Both the position numbers and the translations under genes were made by a program. Shown here one piece after another: positions 1-8,570 of a stretch of DNA of 64,000 bases. Location of the stretch: contig CAVQER010000005.1 in assembly GCA_963711595.1 (NCBI GenBank), positions 496,001 to 560,000 on the forward strand, given 5' to 3'. The stretch comes from JAUSIF01 sp963711595 (GTDB taxonomy: Bacteria > Pseudomonadota > Alphaproteobacteria > Rhizobiales > Xanthobacteraceae). The notes below the pieces were generated by a model. It was not told where the DNA came from. It saw nothing but the letters and a program-made list of their open reading frames with translations, and searched no databases. Within the stretch, counting starts at the first letter, position 1, and every line of letters starts with the position of its first letter.

Positions 1-2072
1 AACAGGACCATGCGGTTGCCAACTCCGGTGGCCTCGGAAATCTCGAACCCGGCGAGATCGGTTTCCACCCCGTTCGGCGTGATGGGTGAAGCGTCCTTCC
101 ACGCCGGCGAAGTCTGCGAGACTGTCACTTGGTAGCGCCGGCCCTCGACCAGATGAATCCCCGTCGCCCAGCAAAAATCTCCGGCGCGGAACGTTCCTTC
201 CGCCTTCACTTCCTTCGACCAGGGTACGGCCTGAACATTCTGGCTTTCCTTGCAGTAGAGACCGGCGGAATCCTGAATGTTGAACAGCAAGTGACTGGCG
301 AGCGTAACCCCGCCGTACAGAAGGGCGATCACTGAAAAAAATGGAACGATGTGTCGCTTAAGTGCCCAGAGCACCCACTGATACGGAGCGCTCGAGCGCA
401 ATGCATAAACTCCGCCGCTTGGAAGCGATGGTATCCGCTCCGCCGGCGCCCACCAGATCTGCTTCATATTATCTCTGATCGACGCACCGAGACGCACCCC
501 GATATAAATCAGCACGGCAACAAGCAGCGCCGCGAGGACAAATTTGCCCGGGTTGGTGGCGAACGAGTTCAGCCACCAATTGAAGAAATTCGGAAGGAAA
601 TTGTCGGCGAGCCGGATCAACTCCGATACGGTTCGCAGCGGCGTCGAGAACTCGGCCGCCCGGTCGCTCCCGTAGAGAAGCGGGAACAGCGCGAGATGCA
701 GCGAAGCGGCGACCGTGGCGAAATATGCGACGCGTCGCCACCATACGAGATTCCACACGTGTTCCTGCCCGTCAGCGCGGCGTTCAGCGTGCACTAGCGG
801 CTCGAATGGGTTTTTGTCTCCCTCCAGAATTTCGCCGTTGTCCATGACAGTCGCATACCGCGCGGGCAGCCCGATCGGCGCGTATGGATGCGCACCATGC
901 AGGCTGCGACCGAACACGCTTTCGTGGATCTTCGGCACTTCGATACGCACCGCGTCGTCAGCCCGCTTGGAAAAGCGCATGTCGCCAAGCTGCGCGAGCT
1001 TCCGCGGGCCATACCGGTAGTAACCGCCGAGTCCAGGCCGGCTTTCGTAGAGCCGGCCGTCCTTGTCACGCGCGAGCCGGACCTGGCGCAATGCCGAAGG
1101 TTCGCCGGGCTTGTCGCCGGGCTCTGCCTTGAAGCGCACGCCGCAGTGGATGGCTTCCTGCATCATCCAGTACAGCGCAACATGGGCGAGCGAGTCGTCG
1201 GGATAGCCCCCGCCGACATTCGAGTGCGCACCGGCGAACCAGACCTGGCTGAGGCGCTCGTCCTTGGCGAACCTCTTGCCGTCGGCTCCGGCTGCGGCCG
1301 CAACTTCCCCCTCTTCCGTCCAGAGCACTGGATGAAAGGTCGTCCGCTCGTCATCGAGCGCGAGGGCATGACACGCGCGTTCGATGCGCTTGCTCAGAGC
1401 CCGATCCTGGAACTCGAGCGGCCATAGCCACTTGCTGACGCCGTGCGTCATCTCGTCGATCGGGAGCCCGTAGGCCGCGACCGTGTCCCAGACGCCGATG
1501 AACCGGATCTTTTCCGGGTGAGTGTTCTCGTCCTTGTGGCAGGGGCGGTGCCCCCGCATCCAGTTCTTGATCGCAACCAGGGAGTCGCGCACGGCGCGGA
1601 AGAATTTTTCAATGCGCAGGTATGAGTGGTAGCGCTCGCGCCGGTAGGCACGATAGGCGGCCTTCGCGCGGCGGTGCAGATCCGATTCCGACTCGAACCG
1701 CACCACCCCCTGGCTGACCACCACACCCATCACCACGCGGACGGTGAACGCACCGCGGCTGAAGCCAAGACCGTAGATGCGGCAGCCATCCTCGTAGTTA
1801 CGGCACAGGAATTTGTAGAGATCGAGAACGTTGCGCTTGAGCCCCCAGCCGAAGGCGCCACCGAGCAACGCGAGCGGCTTAAAGGCCGATGTGCCGACCC
1901 CGTCGTCGTAGGATGCGACCTGCCGGGAGTTGGTGAGGTCCAGCGCCTGAAAAAACCGCCAGACGTTCGTGCGCCAGACTCTCGATGCGGCGTTGCCGGT
2001 ACCGTCGGACAGCAGAATGATGTTCTTGACTGTCTGTGTCACGGCCGCCCCGTCCGCCAGGCTGCTGTCCAC
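1..2072 (-). CDS. DUF2235 alpha/beta-hydrolase (Tle1-like), 3' end off the window
   Basis: Predicted serine hydrolase of the DUF2235 family, which includes type VI secretion phospholipase effectors; the substrate here is unknown. About 690 residues are visible and no stop is reached before the left edge. With a GTG start at 2072 (an in-frame TGA lies just upstream), the N-terminal LLSDGTGN motif is at residues 20-27, the nucleophile elbow GFSRG at 103-107 (Ser105), and the characteristic WFAGAHSNVGGGY motif mid-protein. Three hydrophobic segments follow in the last third (for example KFVLAALLVAVLIYIGV), so the C-terminal half is probably membrane-attached. The GTG at 2042 is an alternative start; neither has a strong ribosome-binding site. 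No vgrG, PAAR or immunity-like gene is visible beside it, so an effector role is only a possibility. Confidence 0.85.
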   Translation of the reverse strand, partial: MDSSLADGAAVTQTVKNIILLSDGTGNAASRVWRTNVWRFFQALDLTNSRQVASYDDGVGTSAFKPLALLGGAFGWGLKRNVLDLYKFLCRNYEDGCRIYGLGFSRGAFTVRVVMGVVVSQGVVRFESESDLHRRAKAAYRAYRRERYHSYLRIEKFFRAVRDSLVAIKNWMRGHRPCHKDENTHPEKIRFIGVWDTVAAYGLPIDEMTHGVSKWLWPLEFQDRALSKRIERACHALALDDERTTFHPVLWTEEGEVAAAAGADGKRFAKDERLSQVWFAGAHSNVGGGYPDDSLAHVALYWMMQEAIHCGVRFKAEPGDKPGEPSALRQVRLARDKDGRLYESRPGLGGYYRYGPRKLAQLGDMRFSKRADDAVRIEVPKIHESVFGRSLHGAHPYAPIGLPARYATVMDNGEILEGDKNPFEPLVHAERRADGQEHVWNLVWWRRVAYFATVAASLHLALFPLLYGSDRAAEFSTPLRTVSELIRLADNFLPNFFNWWLNSFATNPGKFVLAALLVAVLIYIGVRLGASIRDNMKQIWWAPAERIPSLPSGGVYALRSSAPYQWVLWALKRHIVPFFSVIALLYGGVTLASHLLFNIQDSAGLYCKESQNVQAVPWSKEVKAEGTFRAGDFCWATGIHLVEGRRYQVTVSQTSPAWKDASPITPNGVETDLAGFEISEATGVGNRMVL

Positions 2073-2145
2073 CAGACTACAACCGCGGAGAGAAAAACTT
2101 CAACCTCGGGGGGACCCCCACCTGCCCAGTGGCCGACCCGTGCAA

Positions 2146-3033
2146 CTATTGGATCGACCCGACCGCGTCGGGAGCCGCGTAGATCGGAATGCGGCGATAC
2201 TTGCTCAGCAGCTTGTCATGGACTTCGGCGACCGTACGCGGCCGCCGGCCGTCATAGAAAATGGAGCGATTGGCGCGGGCGGCACCGGCAAAATGCTTAC
2301 GGGCGAGCGCGCGCGGCTGCTTGGCCACCAGACGGATCAATTGCACCCCGCCGGTCGCCCCGAGGAAGTGCGTGATGTAGAGTTCTCCTCCGCTCGCCTG
2401 CCGGCCGAGTTGACGCGCCGCAAACTCGGCATTTCGGCGCGCGAATGCGCCCGCCATGATCGCCGAAACTTCCGGGTCGTAGCGCAGGTTCAGGATCGCC
2501 GCTTCCGTCTCCGCGTCGACGATGTCGAATTCGCCCTTGCCGGTCACGTCGATCGCCGCTGCGAGATCTCCGAGGCCCACCTCCGGCCCCACCTCGCGAA
2601 TCATGAGCAGCCAGGTCTGCTCGATGAACTGGAACAGGCCGACAGCACTCGAGGTCGTGGCTGCGGTGTTTTGGTTGAAGCTGCTCTCGAGTGCAGCCGT
2701 CTTGAGAAGAAATTCGAAATCGGCGCCGGTCACCGCGCTCGCTTTCACGATTGCGGTAACGATGCGCGCGGGCGCCGCAAACTTCGGCCCGGCCGGCGAG
2801 GAATCGGTCACAACTTCCGGCGGAGGACTGAAGCGACGCGCCGCCAATCCACGCAGCCCTGCAGGCAATCGATGCCGCGGCGCGAAGAACACCTCGGCCC
2901 ATCCCCGGTCGTCGTCAACGATCTCGGTGCCTGCCTCTTCGCAAATGGGCGCGGCGATCTCGTTCGCCGCCGGATTTCCGGACGACGCGAAAGCGAAGAT
3001 CATGACACTGAGCAGAAGAGCGGATGTTTTCAT
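2146..3033 (-). CDS. Exported SLT-domain lytic transglycosylase
   Basis: Predicted periplasmic murein-cleaving enzyme of 295 residues. A signal peptide (MKTSALLLSVMIFAFASSG) is followed by a short linker and an SLT-type domain. The diagnostic ALESSFN stretch carries the catalytic Glu around residue 115 and is followed by AVGLFQFIEQTW, the GLFQF block of soluble lytic transglycosylases. Later segments such as ITHFLGATGG match the family's second conserved region. It lies 73 bp from the DUF2235 start on the same strand, so the two may be co-transcribed; a hydrolase paired with a wall-cleaving enzyme would fit envelope work, but that is inference. Confidence 0.85.
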   Translation of the reverse strand: MKTSALLLSVMIFAFASSGNPAANEIAAPICEEAGTEIVDDDRGWAEVFFAPRHRLPAGLRGLAARRFSPPPEVVTDSSPAGPKFAAPARIVTAIVKASAVTGADFEFLLKTAALESSFNQNTAATTSSAVGLFQFIEQTWLLMIREVGPEVGLGDLAAAIDVTGKGEFDIVDAETEAAILNLRYDPEVSAIMAGAFARRNAEFAARQLGRQASGGELYITHFLGATGGVQLIRLVAKQPRALARKHFAGAARANRSIFYDGRRPRTVAEVHDKLLSKYRRIPIYAAPDAVGSIQ

Positions 3034-3291
3034 CTGCGCCCCGCGGGTGTACGGGGCGCTTAAAGCGGAGTGGCACTAACGTCCGGATAGGTTTGGGGAC
3101 CGAGCTTCCGCTAGCACTCACAGAGACTCAAGAAGTTTGGTTGCGAAATTCACTCTTTGACTTGATTCAGAATTCTTAGCGGTTCGTGCACGAAGCGGCC
3201 GTTTAGGCGGGAGGCCGCACATGCTTACGGACCCGTTCCCATTAGCAAGTGACAGCCTGAAGTTGTTTACCTTGCCGGTTGATCCGGGGCG

Positions 3292-3900
3292 TCACCCCCG
3301 CACCGCGCTCGCGCCTTCCACGGTGACGTTCAGATCTTTCACCAGGCCATCGGCGACCGAATAGATCCAGCCGTGCACGCTGAGTTGTTGCCCACGTGCC
3401 CAGGCGTCCTGCACAAATACGTCGGAGGCGACATTGCGCACCTGGTGAATCACATTGAGCTCGCAAAGCCGGTCGAGACGCGCATCCTTGTCTGGAATTG
3501 CCTCGAGCTCCGCCTCATGCGCGAGCCACAATTCGCGGATCGGGTGCAGCCAATGATCTACGAGCCCGCGCCTCTTTCCGTCCACGGCCGCGCTGACGCC
3601 GCCGCAACGATAATGTCCGACCACGAGGATGTGTTTCACCTTCAGCACATCGACGGCGAACTGTAGTACCGAGAGGTAGTTCGCATCCTGCGGTGGCGCG
3701 AGATTGGCGACGTTCCGGTGCACGAACATCTCGCCAGGATCGAGACCGACGATCTCGTTCGCCGGCACGCGGCTGTCGGAGCAACCGATCCACAGGTACT
3801 CGGGGGCCTGCTGGCGCACGAGCCGCTGGAAGAAACCCGGGTCCGCGGCGACCTTTCCCGCCGCCCAAGCGCGGTTGTTGGCTTTCAGATCTTCAAGCAT
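3292..3900 (-). CDS. Beta-class carbonic anhydrase
   Basis: Cytoplasmic zinc enzyme interconverting carbon dioxide and bicarbonate, 202 residues, a normal length. The family signatures are present: CSDSR at residues 40-44 with zinc ligand Cys40 and the Asp42/Arg44 dyad, and GHYRCGG at 95-101 with ligands His96 and Cys99. Between them FVHRNVANL matches the conserved core. The gene stands alone, with about 260 bp of non-coding DNA on its 3' side and the TPM/lemA operon upstream. Whether it should be called can or cynT cannot be told; there is no cyanase gene here. Confidence 0.95.
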   Translation of the reverse strand: MLEDLKANNRAWAAGKVAADPGFFQRLVRQQAPEYLWIGCSDSRVPANEIVGLDPGEMFVHRNVANLAPPQDANYLSVLQFAVDVLKVKHILVVGHYRCGGVSAAVDGKRRGLVDHWLHPIRELWLAHEAELEAIPDKDARLDRLCELNVIHQVRNVASDVFVQDAWARGQQLSVHGWIYSVADGLVKDLNVTVEGASAVRG

Positions 3901-3972
3901 GGGCCGCGCTTATAGCGTGTTTTCCTAGGCCGTCACCGTCAGGCAAACAGCGTCTGACTTTGTGGCTAACCT

Positions 3973-4581
3973 CTAAATCACCACCAGCTTGTTCGGCAAT
4001 TCATCCCGATTGATCGTCCCCGGCGGAAAGTGCTGCGCGAGAACGGCACCGCATCGCTCCACCGCAGCAATAAATCCATCCCCCGGCCGGCCATCCCCGA
4101 TCGCGGTGACCATCGCGGCCACCGCATCCTCCCACACCTTCTGCGTGACTTTCTTGTCGATCCCCGCATCCGCAACGATCTCGGCGTAGTGCTCCGCGAC
4201 GGATGCAAAGATCAGGACGCCCGTGCGCTCCTTCGTGAGATGCAGCCCGTGCGCGAGAAACTGGCGCCGCGCTTCTGCGTGCGCGCGGCTGTGCATCGCT
4301 TGTCTCGGAACCACGTGATGGCGCACCGCCGGCAGCGAGAGGATCGCCATCGCCGCGAGAAAGACGATGAGCTGCGTCATGTAGATCAGCCCTGCCGGCC
4401 AGATTGTGAAATAGATCAACGGCAGCGGTACCAGGAGCGCGATCAACGCCGCCCAGGCGACCGGCACGAGCCGGTAGCCGCTTGAAGCGTGCATGATCAC
4501 GCAGAAGATCTCGCCCGCGGTTTTCGACTCGGCTGCGCGGATCGCCTCGACCACCCGATTTCTTTCCGCTTCAGAGATCAT
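3973..4581 (-). CDS. TPM-domain membrane protein (last gene of the lemA operon)
   Basis: 202-residue protein of the TPM (TLP18.3/Psb32/MOLO-1) family. The TPM fold is split here: an N-terminal helix (ISEAERNRVVEAIRAAESKT) and GEIFCVI strand precede two transmembrane segments at about residues 40-58 and 63-83, and the rest of the domain (GVLIFASVAEHYAEIVADAGI) follows. Such two-TM TPM proteins commonly follow a YgcG-like TPM protein and LemA. Only 3 bp separate it from the upstream TPM gene, so the two are almost certainly co-transcribed. Its biochemical role is not established; phosphatase activity reported for plant relatives cannot be assumed. Confidence 0.8.
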   Translation of the reverse strand: MISEAERNRVVEAIRAAESKTAGEIFCVIMHASSGYRLVPVAWAALIALLVPLPLIYFTIWPAGLIYMTQLIVFLAAMAILSLPAVRHHVVPRQAMHSRAHAEARRQFLAHGLHLTKERTGVLIFASVAEHYAEIVADAGIDKKVTQKVWEDAVAAMVTAIGDGRPGDGFIAAVERCGAVLAQHFPPGTINRDELPNKLVVI

Positions 4582-4584
4582 TCG

Positions 4585-5391
4585 CTACCAGCTTCCTGAG
4601 GCGCCGCCGCCACCAAATGACCCGCCGCCGCCGGAGAAACCCCCGCCACCCGATCCGCCCCAGTCCGACGATCCTGAACCGTAGTCCCAGGGAATCGGCG
4701 CCGGAACGATGACCGGCGCTCCGCGACCGCGCTTCTGCCCGCCCAGCATCGCCGGCGGCTGCCGCCCGGGCTGCGAGAGATTGCGGATGATCGAGTAGAT
4801 CACGATGAATAGCAGGACGAGCACCAGGATGTTGACGAAGCCCGGATGGCTGTCCGGGCGAACCTTCGCGCGTTCCCGGAACTCATCGGCGCCGGTCGTA
4901 AGCACCTGGATGATGTCGTCGACCCCGCGATTGATTCCGCCGGCGAAATCGTTCGCGCGGAAGCGGGGAAGGATCGAGTTCTCGATGATCAGCTTCGAGA
5001 CGGCATCCGTGAGGTTGCCCTCAAGACCATAACCGACCTCGATCCGCACCTTGCGCTCATTCGGCGCGACGATAAGCAGCGCACCGCTGTTCTTGTCCCT
5101 CTGGCCTATGCCCCAATGTCGCCCGAGCTGGTAGCCGTAGTCCTCGACCGAAGTGTCCTGCAGCGATTTCAGCGTAACGACGACGAGCTGGCCCGTGGTC
5201 TTCGTCTCGAAATCGGCGAGCTTCTGCTCCAGCGCCGTTCTCGTCGCCGCGTCAAGGATACCCGCTTCGTCGACGACGCGTCCGGTGAGTTGTGGGAAGG
5301 TAAGCGCGCTTGCCCCGATAACCGACACGAGCATGAACGCGACGAGCCAGCCGAATATCGCGGCTCGCCCGCGCCGATCGGTCGCGTCCAT
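4585..5391 (-). CDS. YgcG-type TPM-domain protein with Gly-rich tail
   Basis: 268-residue secreted or membrane-anchored TPM protein. A signal/anchor segment (IFGWLVAFMLVSVIGASAL) is followed by the TPM domain at about residues 33-165, with the motifs GRVVDEAGIL, TTGQLVVVTL and RKVRIEVGYGLEG typical of the YgcG group. A transmembrane helix (FVNILVLVLLFIVIYSII) then leads to a low-complexity Gly/Ser tail ending GGGASGSW, which is normal for this family. It sits between lemA (21 bp upstream) and the second TPM gene. The conserved lemA-TPM pairing suggests an envelope-associated complex of unknown activity. Confidence 0.85.
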   Translation of the reverse strand: MDATDRRGRAAIFGWLVAFMLVSVIGASALTFPQLTGRVVDEAGILDAATRTALEQKLADFETKTTGQLVVVTLKSLQDTSVEDYGYQLGRHWGIGQRDKNSGALLIVAPNERKVRIEVGYGLEGNLTDAVSKLIIENSILPRFRANDFAGGINRGVDDIIQVLTTGADEFRERAKVRPDSHPGFVNILVLVLLFIVIYSIIRNLSQPGRQPPAMLGGQKRGRGAPVIVPAPIPWDYGSGSSDWGGSGGGGFSGGGGSFGGGGASGSW

Positions 5392-5412
5392 GCGCGAAGC
5401 CTCGCCGCCGCT

Positions 5413-6024
5413 TCAGAACTTCACGGTCGGAGGCCGGCTCATCTCCTCGGCGACCGTGAAGGTCTCCATCGGTTTGTAGTTTCGATAGAGCGTGTTCGCC
5501 CAGAGCATGCCGGGGAACGTCTTCAGCTCGGTGTTGTAGACCCGCACGCCCTCGATGTAGTCGCGCCGCGCGACCGAGATGCGGTTCTCCGTTCCCTCGA
5601 GCTGCGACTGCAGCGCAAGGAAGTTCTGGTTCGACTTCAGATCGGGATAGCGCTCGACAGTCACGAGCAGCCGCCCGAGCGCGCCGGTCAGCTGGTTCTG
5701 CGCGTCCATGTACTCCTTGAACTTCGCCGGATCGTTGATCGTGGACAGGTCGACCTTGATCTGACTTGCCTTCGCGCGCGCCTCGATCACCTGCGTCAAC
5801 ACCTCTCTCTCCTGCGTCGCATATCCCTTCACAGTCTCGACGAGATTGGGGATCAAGTCCGCGCGCCGCTGATACTGGTTCTGCACGTCGGACCATTTGG
5901 CCTTCGCCTGCTCATCGTAGGTCGGGATGTTGTTCACCCCGCAGCCCGACACGATGAGGCCGGCAGCGACGACAAAAAGCGCGTTGCGCAAGAAGCGTGA
6001 GGAATCCGTGAGAAAGGTCGACAT
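5413..6024 (-). CDS. lemA: LemA family lipoprotein
   Basis: 203-residue LemA-family protein, first gene of a lemA-TPM-TPM operon. The N-terminus ends in a lipobox (AAGLIVSGCGVN), so it is probably lipidated and anchored in the envelope. The helical LemA core follows, with YDEQAKAKWSDVQNQYQRR, DLIPNLVETVKGYA and the late YNTELKTFPG motif. The ATG at 6024 is chosen over a TTG two codons earlier because a GGAG sequence lies about 8 bases upstream of it. The function of the family is still undefined. Confidence 0.9.
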   Translation of the reverse strand: MSTFLTDSSRFLRNALFVVAAGLIVSGCGVNNIPTYDEQAKAKWSDVQNQYQRRADLIPNLVETVKGYATQEREVLTQVIEARAKASQIKVDLSTINDPAKFKEYMDAQNQLTGALGRLLVTVERYPDLKSNQNFLALQSQLEGTENRISVARRDYIEGVRVYNTELKTFPGMLWANTLYRNYKPMETFTVAEEMSRPPTVKF

Positions 6025-6296
6025 GAGCAATTCTCCGAGATCTGGCCTGAAGCAATTCTAGCGATTGCCGATGGTTCCGCCTTGCGTACAGAAATATTTT
6101 CGTTGTTCTCGGTACTTACATCGTAACGAAGTCAGTTTTGTTGCAGGGCATGACGACGAAGGAAGGACCGGCCGCTTTCGCGCGCCCCGGAATGACGAAG
6201 GGTCATCAGCGCTGCGGGCCGGACGCACCGACCTCGTCGAACGCGGCGGCGAGGTCGCGCATGCCGCCCGCTTGCCCGGGACGAACCGTGCGCGAT

Positions 6297-7364
6297 TCAA
6301 TCGAACTCGATAAGTCCCGAAACCACGCCCGTACGCCGCGCGATGGGATTGCGCTCGTAGCCTTCCTGCTGGAAAAAGTTGGCCGTCGGAACGCGCCGGC
6401 GCAGCTCCGCCGGCATCGTCACCATATCGAAGCCGTTCCCGTCGCCGGTGAAATTCATCAGCTCGAGCTCGGCAGCGGTAAGCACCCGCGCGTAGCCCCG
6501 GCCGCGTGCATAGACGACTGAGTTCACGAGCTTCCGGGTCTGCAGCCACGGTCCGATGTCGAGATCGAGCACGGCCGCATGAATGCCGAGTCCGCCGCGC
6601 GTCGTCTTGGCGAGCCGGTCGTGCTCGCTCCACTGGAACGGCACCGTCCGGCTGAAGGCTATCATCCGACGTAGCGCGGCGATCTTTTGCTGCATCGCCT
6701 GCTTCGCCGGGTCTGAGAGCCGCTCGGCCTCGCGCGTTAGCATCTCGACGAGGCGGTCGCCGTATTCAGCGAGCAGTCCGACACTGTTGGTGCTGAGGAG
6801 CTGGTTGTAGCCGAGCGCCGGCGAGATCGCGCGCGTCCCGGAGCCGGTCAGTCCCGCCTGCGTGTCATAGGAACCATTGCCGCCGGTCTCGAACGCATAG
6901 ACGCCAACCGCTTGCTCCTTCGTGATGCCGCCCTCAAGCGCCGCGCGCGCGTACGCACGCTTGAATTCGATCTCGCCCTTTGGACGACGTGGAACGAAGC
7001 CGAACTCCTCCGACGCCGCCTTAAGGAAATCCGCGACCACCGGCATTTCCGGCCTGCGTGGCTCAGGCGGCACGGCGGGGCCCGGCGGACGCGGCGGCCC
7101 CGAATAGACCGGCGGCTGCTCTAGGACGTAGTCGGAGAGCAGGATCGGCTCCTTGTCGCGGCGCTTGGCGTTCCGCACGCGGCGCTTCTCGGCGACGGAC
7201 CGCCAATAGGCCGCCAACTCCTCGTCGAACGCCCGCCGGGCGCGGACATATTGGTCTGCTTGCGGGTCGCCCGGGCCGCTTTGTGCAAAACCCGGTGCCG
7301 CGGCCAGCAGGACGACCGTAGCGAAGAGGTTGCAGAGCAGCATGTTGCGCAAGAAGAATCGCAT
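6297..7364 (-). CDS. Exported protein of unknown function, possibly lysozyme-like
   Basis: 355-residue protein with a signal peptide (NMLLCNLFATVVLLAAAPGFAQ) and a Pro-rich linker near residues 85-105. I do not recognise the family with certainty. The middle reads YAFETGGNGSYDTQAG, followed by PALGYNQLLSTNSV; an isolated Glu followed after a gap by a Gly-aromatic-Asn-Gln-Leu block resembles the Glu/GxxQ arrangement of lysozyme-like transglycosylases. That is only a suggestion. The ATG at 7364 is preferred over an upstream start because it begins directly at the signal peptide. A partial palindromic repeat lies just beyond the stop, between about 6140 and 6215. Confidence 0.6.
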   Translation of the reverse strand: MRFFLRNMLLCNLFATVVLLAAAPGFAQSGPGDPQADQYVRARRAFDEELAAYWRSVAEKRRVRNAKRRDKEPILLSDYVLEQPPVYSGPPRPPGPAVPPEPRRPEMPVVADFLKAASEEFGFVPRRPKGEIEFKRAYARAALEGGITKEQAVGVYAFETGGNGSYDTQAGLTGSGTRAISPALGYNQLLSTNSVGLLAEYGDRLVEMLTREAERLSDPAKQAMQQKIAALRRMIAFSRTVPFQWSEHDRLAKTTRGGLGIHAAVLDLDIGPWLQTRKLVNSVVYARGRGYARVLTAAELELMNFTGDGNGFDMVTMPAELRRRVPTANFFQQEGYERNPIARRTGVVSGLIEFD

Positions 7365-7493
7365 GCGACCGGATTGCCATAGGCGGCGCACAAGCGGCAA
7401 GCGAAAGCGGCCTTGTTTTCGCCAGGGGGTCCCCGACCCCTTCCCTTGTTCCCGGCTTGGACTACGCTTCGGTGTCTAAGCCGGGGGGTCGTC

Positions 7494-8159
7494 ATGGACA
7501 TCACAATGGTGGTGGGATTCGCCGCCGCGGGACTCGTGATTGCAACCCAGGCAATGCGAACGATGGTGCCGCTTCGCATCGTCGGCATCGCCAGCAATTT
7601 CGCTTTCATCGTTCACGGATTTCTCAGCGGCGGTCTGCCCACGATTATCCTGCATTCACTCTTGTTCCCGCTGAACACCTATCGCCTGTTCGGGATGCTC
7701 GAGCTCATCAAGCAGGTGAAATCGGCAAGCGCTGGCGACCTCAACATGGACTGGCTCAAGCCGTTCATGAGCAGACGCCCGATTACCAAGGGCGAGATCC
7801 TGTTCCGGAAGGGCGATGAAGCCGATCACATGTTCTTTGTCGTCGACGGACGGCTGCACCTGCATGAGATCGACGTGGACGTCCCGCCCGGCGCGGTCGT
7901 GGGCGAGCTCGGGATGCTGGCGCCTTCGCGCACGCGCACGCAGACGCTCGAGTGCGTCGAGAGCGGCTCGGTCCTGACGATCGGCTACGACAAGATCGAG
8001 GAACTCTACTACCAGAACCCGACGTTCGGGTTCTATTTCCTGCGCCTGTCATCCGCCCGCCTGTTCCAGAACATCGCCCGCCTCGAACGCCTGCTCGCGG
8101 AACGCGATGCCGAACTGGACCGCTTGCGCCCGCAGATTTCGACGGCGACGCTTTCGTAG
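7494..8159 (+). CDS. Membrane-anchored cyclic-nucleotide-binding domain protein
   Basis: 221-residue protein. The first ~75 residues hold two or three hydrophobic helices (VVGFAAAGLVIATQA; LRIVGIASNFAFIVHGFL). A cNMP-binding beta-barrel follows: ITKGEILFRKGDEADHMFFVVDG, then PPGAVVGELGML, which corresponds to the phosphate-binding cassette, and TLECVESGSVLTI. There is no DNA-binding helix-turn-helix; the C-terminus is a short coiled coil (LERLLAERDAELDRLRPQ). It is therefore a membrane sensor rather than a Crp-type regulator. The ATG at 7494 is preceded by a G-run that can serve as ribosome-binding site. Confidence 0.8.
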   Translation: MDITMVVGFAAAGLVIATQAMRTMVPLRIVGIASNFAFIVHGFLSGGLPTIILHSLLFPLNTYRLFGMLELIKQVKSASAGDLNMDWLKPFMSRRPITKGEILFRKGDEADHMFFVVDGRLHLHEIDVDVPPGAVVGELGMLAPSRTRTQTLECVESGSVLTIGYDKIEELYYQNPTFGFYFLRLSSARLFQNIARLERLLAERDAELDRLRPQISTATLS

Positions 8160-8171
8160 GAAAATTCGGGC

Positions 8172-8204
8172 AAAAAAAATAGAAGGCCGCCGTTTCCGGC
8201 GGCC
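8172..8204 (-). terminator. GC hairpin with T-run on the minus strand
   Basis: Perfect 7-bp stem GGCCGCC/GGCGGCC with loop GTTTCC at 8185-8204, next to eight consecutive A on the plus strand (eight T after the stem on the minus strand). It has the form of an intrinsic terminator for minus-strand transcription, yet the gene ending just upstream is on the plus strand. An almost identical copy is at 8698-8730. Confidence 0.5.
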
Positions 8205-8309
8205 CCACAAGGGCATCAGGAGCCCGCTGATAGATTAAGGGTATAGCTCCGTTTCGCCGCTTGTGGTGGCACCCATCGTGTGTGACCGTCGGCACGATAC
8301 GAACAACGG

Positions 8310-8570
8310 ATGTCTGACATGTCATCTGACGAAGAGATCGGCCGCCAAATACTCGATATTTTCATGAAGCACAAAATTTTTCCGAACGGCGTACTTCGCC
8401 GCAATCACTTTATCGATGTGAGAGACGGCGACTTCCAACGAGGATTGAACAAGGCCGTCCAAAATAGCTGGATCAAGATCAGTTCGCGCGACCGCTATAC
8501 GTATGAACTCACCGAAGCGGGCCTTGCCGCCGGTTCGAACGCCAGATTTTCGCCGAAAGCGTCGAACTGA
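8310..8570 (+). CDS. Small protein of unknown function, winged-helix-like
   Basis: 86-residue soluble protein. The spacing of IGRQILDIFMKHKIF, FQRGLNKAVQNSWIKI and YTYELTEAGLAAG resembles a small winged helix-turn-helix protein, with the last segment as the wing and final helix, but I do not recognise a named family. It is framed by two near-identical terminator-like hairpins, 130 bp apart on one side and 130 bp on the other. The composition is less GC-rich than its neighbours. Confidence 0.6.
   Translation: MSDMSSDEEIGRQILDIFMKHKIFPNGVLRRNHFIDVRDGDFQRGLNKAVQNSWIKISSRDRYTYELTEAGLAAGSNARFSPKASN

Noticed and set aside
351..797. 148-codon plus-strand frame
   Set aside because: Antisense to the DUF2235 gene, which has unmistakable motifs.
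4846..6000. Long open frame (384 codons) on the plus strand opposite the TPM/lemA genes
   Set aside because: It is antisense to three genes with clear family motifs, is Arg/His/Asp-rich as expected of a high-GC shadow frame, and has no recognisable domain.
8216..8404. 62-codon minus-strand frame between the hairpins
   Set aside because: Opposite a better plus-strand small gene, low-complexity and without a ribosome-binding site.
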